DNA from: Actinomycetota bacterium
GTDB taxonomy: Bacteria > Actinomycetota > Acidimicrobiia > Acidimicrobiales > CADCTF01
Direction of reading: 5' to 3'
NCBI GenBank assembly: GCA_019348305.1
Contig: JAHWJQ010000121.1
Coordinates: 1 to 6,607 of the forward strand
DNA: 6,607 nucleotides
The translations under genes and the position numbers were made by a program. Each line of letters begins with the position of its first letter. Position 1 is the stretch's first letter. The notes under the pieces are model-generated. The model was not told the origin of the DNA and made no database searches. It saw nothing but the letters and a program-made list of their open reading frames with translations. This document shows, in pieces, positions 6,270 to 6,607 of the stretch.

Positions 6270-6607
6270 TCACCCGCGCACCTGCACCTGGTGCTCCCAC
6301 GAAAAGACGAGTTCGCTCGGGCCGGGGGCGATGAGGTCGGTCTTGGGGTCCCGCTTGTTCTCGAGGGGCAGTGCCGGGTAGAGGCGCACGTCCTCCACCG
6401 CCTCCACTCCCGGCACGCCGTTCAAGATGGCATAGGCCTCGCCAGGAGCGACACTCCTGCCGAAGGGCCAGCCCGTGCCGTCGGGCCCGCCCCTCACCGG
6501 GTGGAAGTAGCCGTACAGGGCGGCCAGGGCAGCCTGTTCGAGTTGACGCGGGTCGTAGCGGGGCTTGGCCCGCATGCGGGCGATGATGCTCATGGGGATG
6601 TACGAAG
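6270..6607 (-). CDS. Putative baseplate assembly protein (baseplate J-like, TIGR02243-type), C-terminal part only
   Basis: The right edge cuts this gene; 111 C-terminal residues are visible and the frame stays open to base 6607. An ATG at 6593 is internal, since the preceding codons (SYIP) read straight into it and fit the family pattern. Recognisable elements: IARMRAKPRYD, a helix with AALAALYGYFHPVRGG, the strongly conserved PDGTGWPFGRSVAPGEAYAI stretch, then VPGVEAVEDVRLY and a C-terminal strand rich in charged residues. This is how large baseplate-J-type assembly proteins of eCIS and contractile phages end (Afp11 / T4 gp6-like wedge component). The protein acts in the baseplate of the particle with the gpI-like protein encoded next. 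The N-terminal part, including the core J domain, lies outside the window, so full length and domain composition are unknown. Homologues are usually much longer, so most of the gene is missing here. Confidence 0.85.
   Translation of the reverse strand, partial: SYIPMSIIARMRAKPRYDPRQLEQAALAALYGYFHPVRGGPDGTGWPFGRSVAPGEAYAILNGVPGVEAVEDVRLYPALPLENKRDPKTDLIAPGPSELVFSWEHQVQVRG

Noticed and set aside
6270..6593. Baseplate-J C-terminal fragment as a complete 107-residue gene starting at ATG 6593
   Set aside because: The frame is open upstream to the window edge with SYIP leading into the Met, and the content is the C-terminal end of a much longer family, so the Met is internal.

Overview
The window is very GC-rich, with strong G/C preference at third codon positions. 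It carries an F420-type split-barrel oxidoreductase and a BTAD-type regulator, which together point to an actinomycete-like bacterium (Actinomycetota). I cannot place it below phylum from the sequence alone. Coding density is high: seven genes are supported, two of them cut by the window edges, and no stretch over 300 bases lacks a gene.

Left part (1-719): the 3' end of a Bcp-type thioredoxin-dependent peroxiredoxin runs rightward. Two leftward genes converge on it: a PPOX-class (probably F420-dependent) oxidoreductase and, 17 nt downstream of that, a 55-residue single-pass membrane protein whose stop lies inside the end of bcp. This part looks like chromosomal housekeeping and redox background.

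Middle (720-3775): after a 176-nt divergent intergenic region holding a possible leader hairpin, a large rightward gene encodes a MalT-like STAND ATPase joined to a C-terminal SARP-type winged helix plus BTAD domain. It is a one-protein signal-integrating transcription factor with the DNA-binding part at the far end.

Right part (3759-6607), all leftward: this is the downstream end of what I read as an extracellular or cytoplasmic contractile injection system (eCIS/CIS) operon. In transcription order it holds the C-terminus of a baseplate-J-type assembly protein (cut by the right edge), a small P2-gpI-like tail/baseplate protein, and, overlapping it by 4 nt (ATGA), a 643-residue membrane protein. 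That last protein has the architecture zinc ribbon, about 200-residue Ala/Glu/Arg helix, zinc ribbon, one transmembrane segment, discoidin/NADase-type glycan-binding domain. It is the most interesting gene here: its layout resembles what I recall of CisA, the membrane partner of Streptomyces CIS particles, and it could connect the contractile particle to the membrane or cell wall. The regulator gene ends inside the 3' end of this gene (17-nt convergent overlap), so it is a positional candidate for controlling the injection-system operon. Sheath, tube, spike, ATPase and cargo genes are not in the window and would be expected beyond the right edge.
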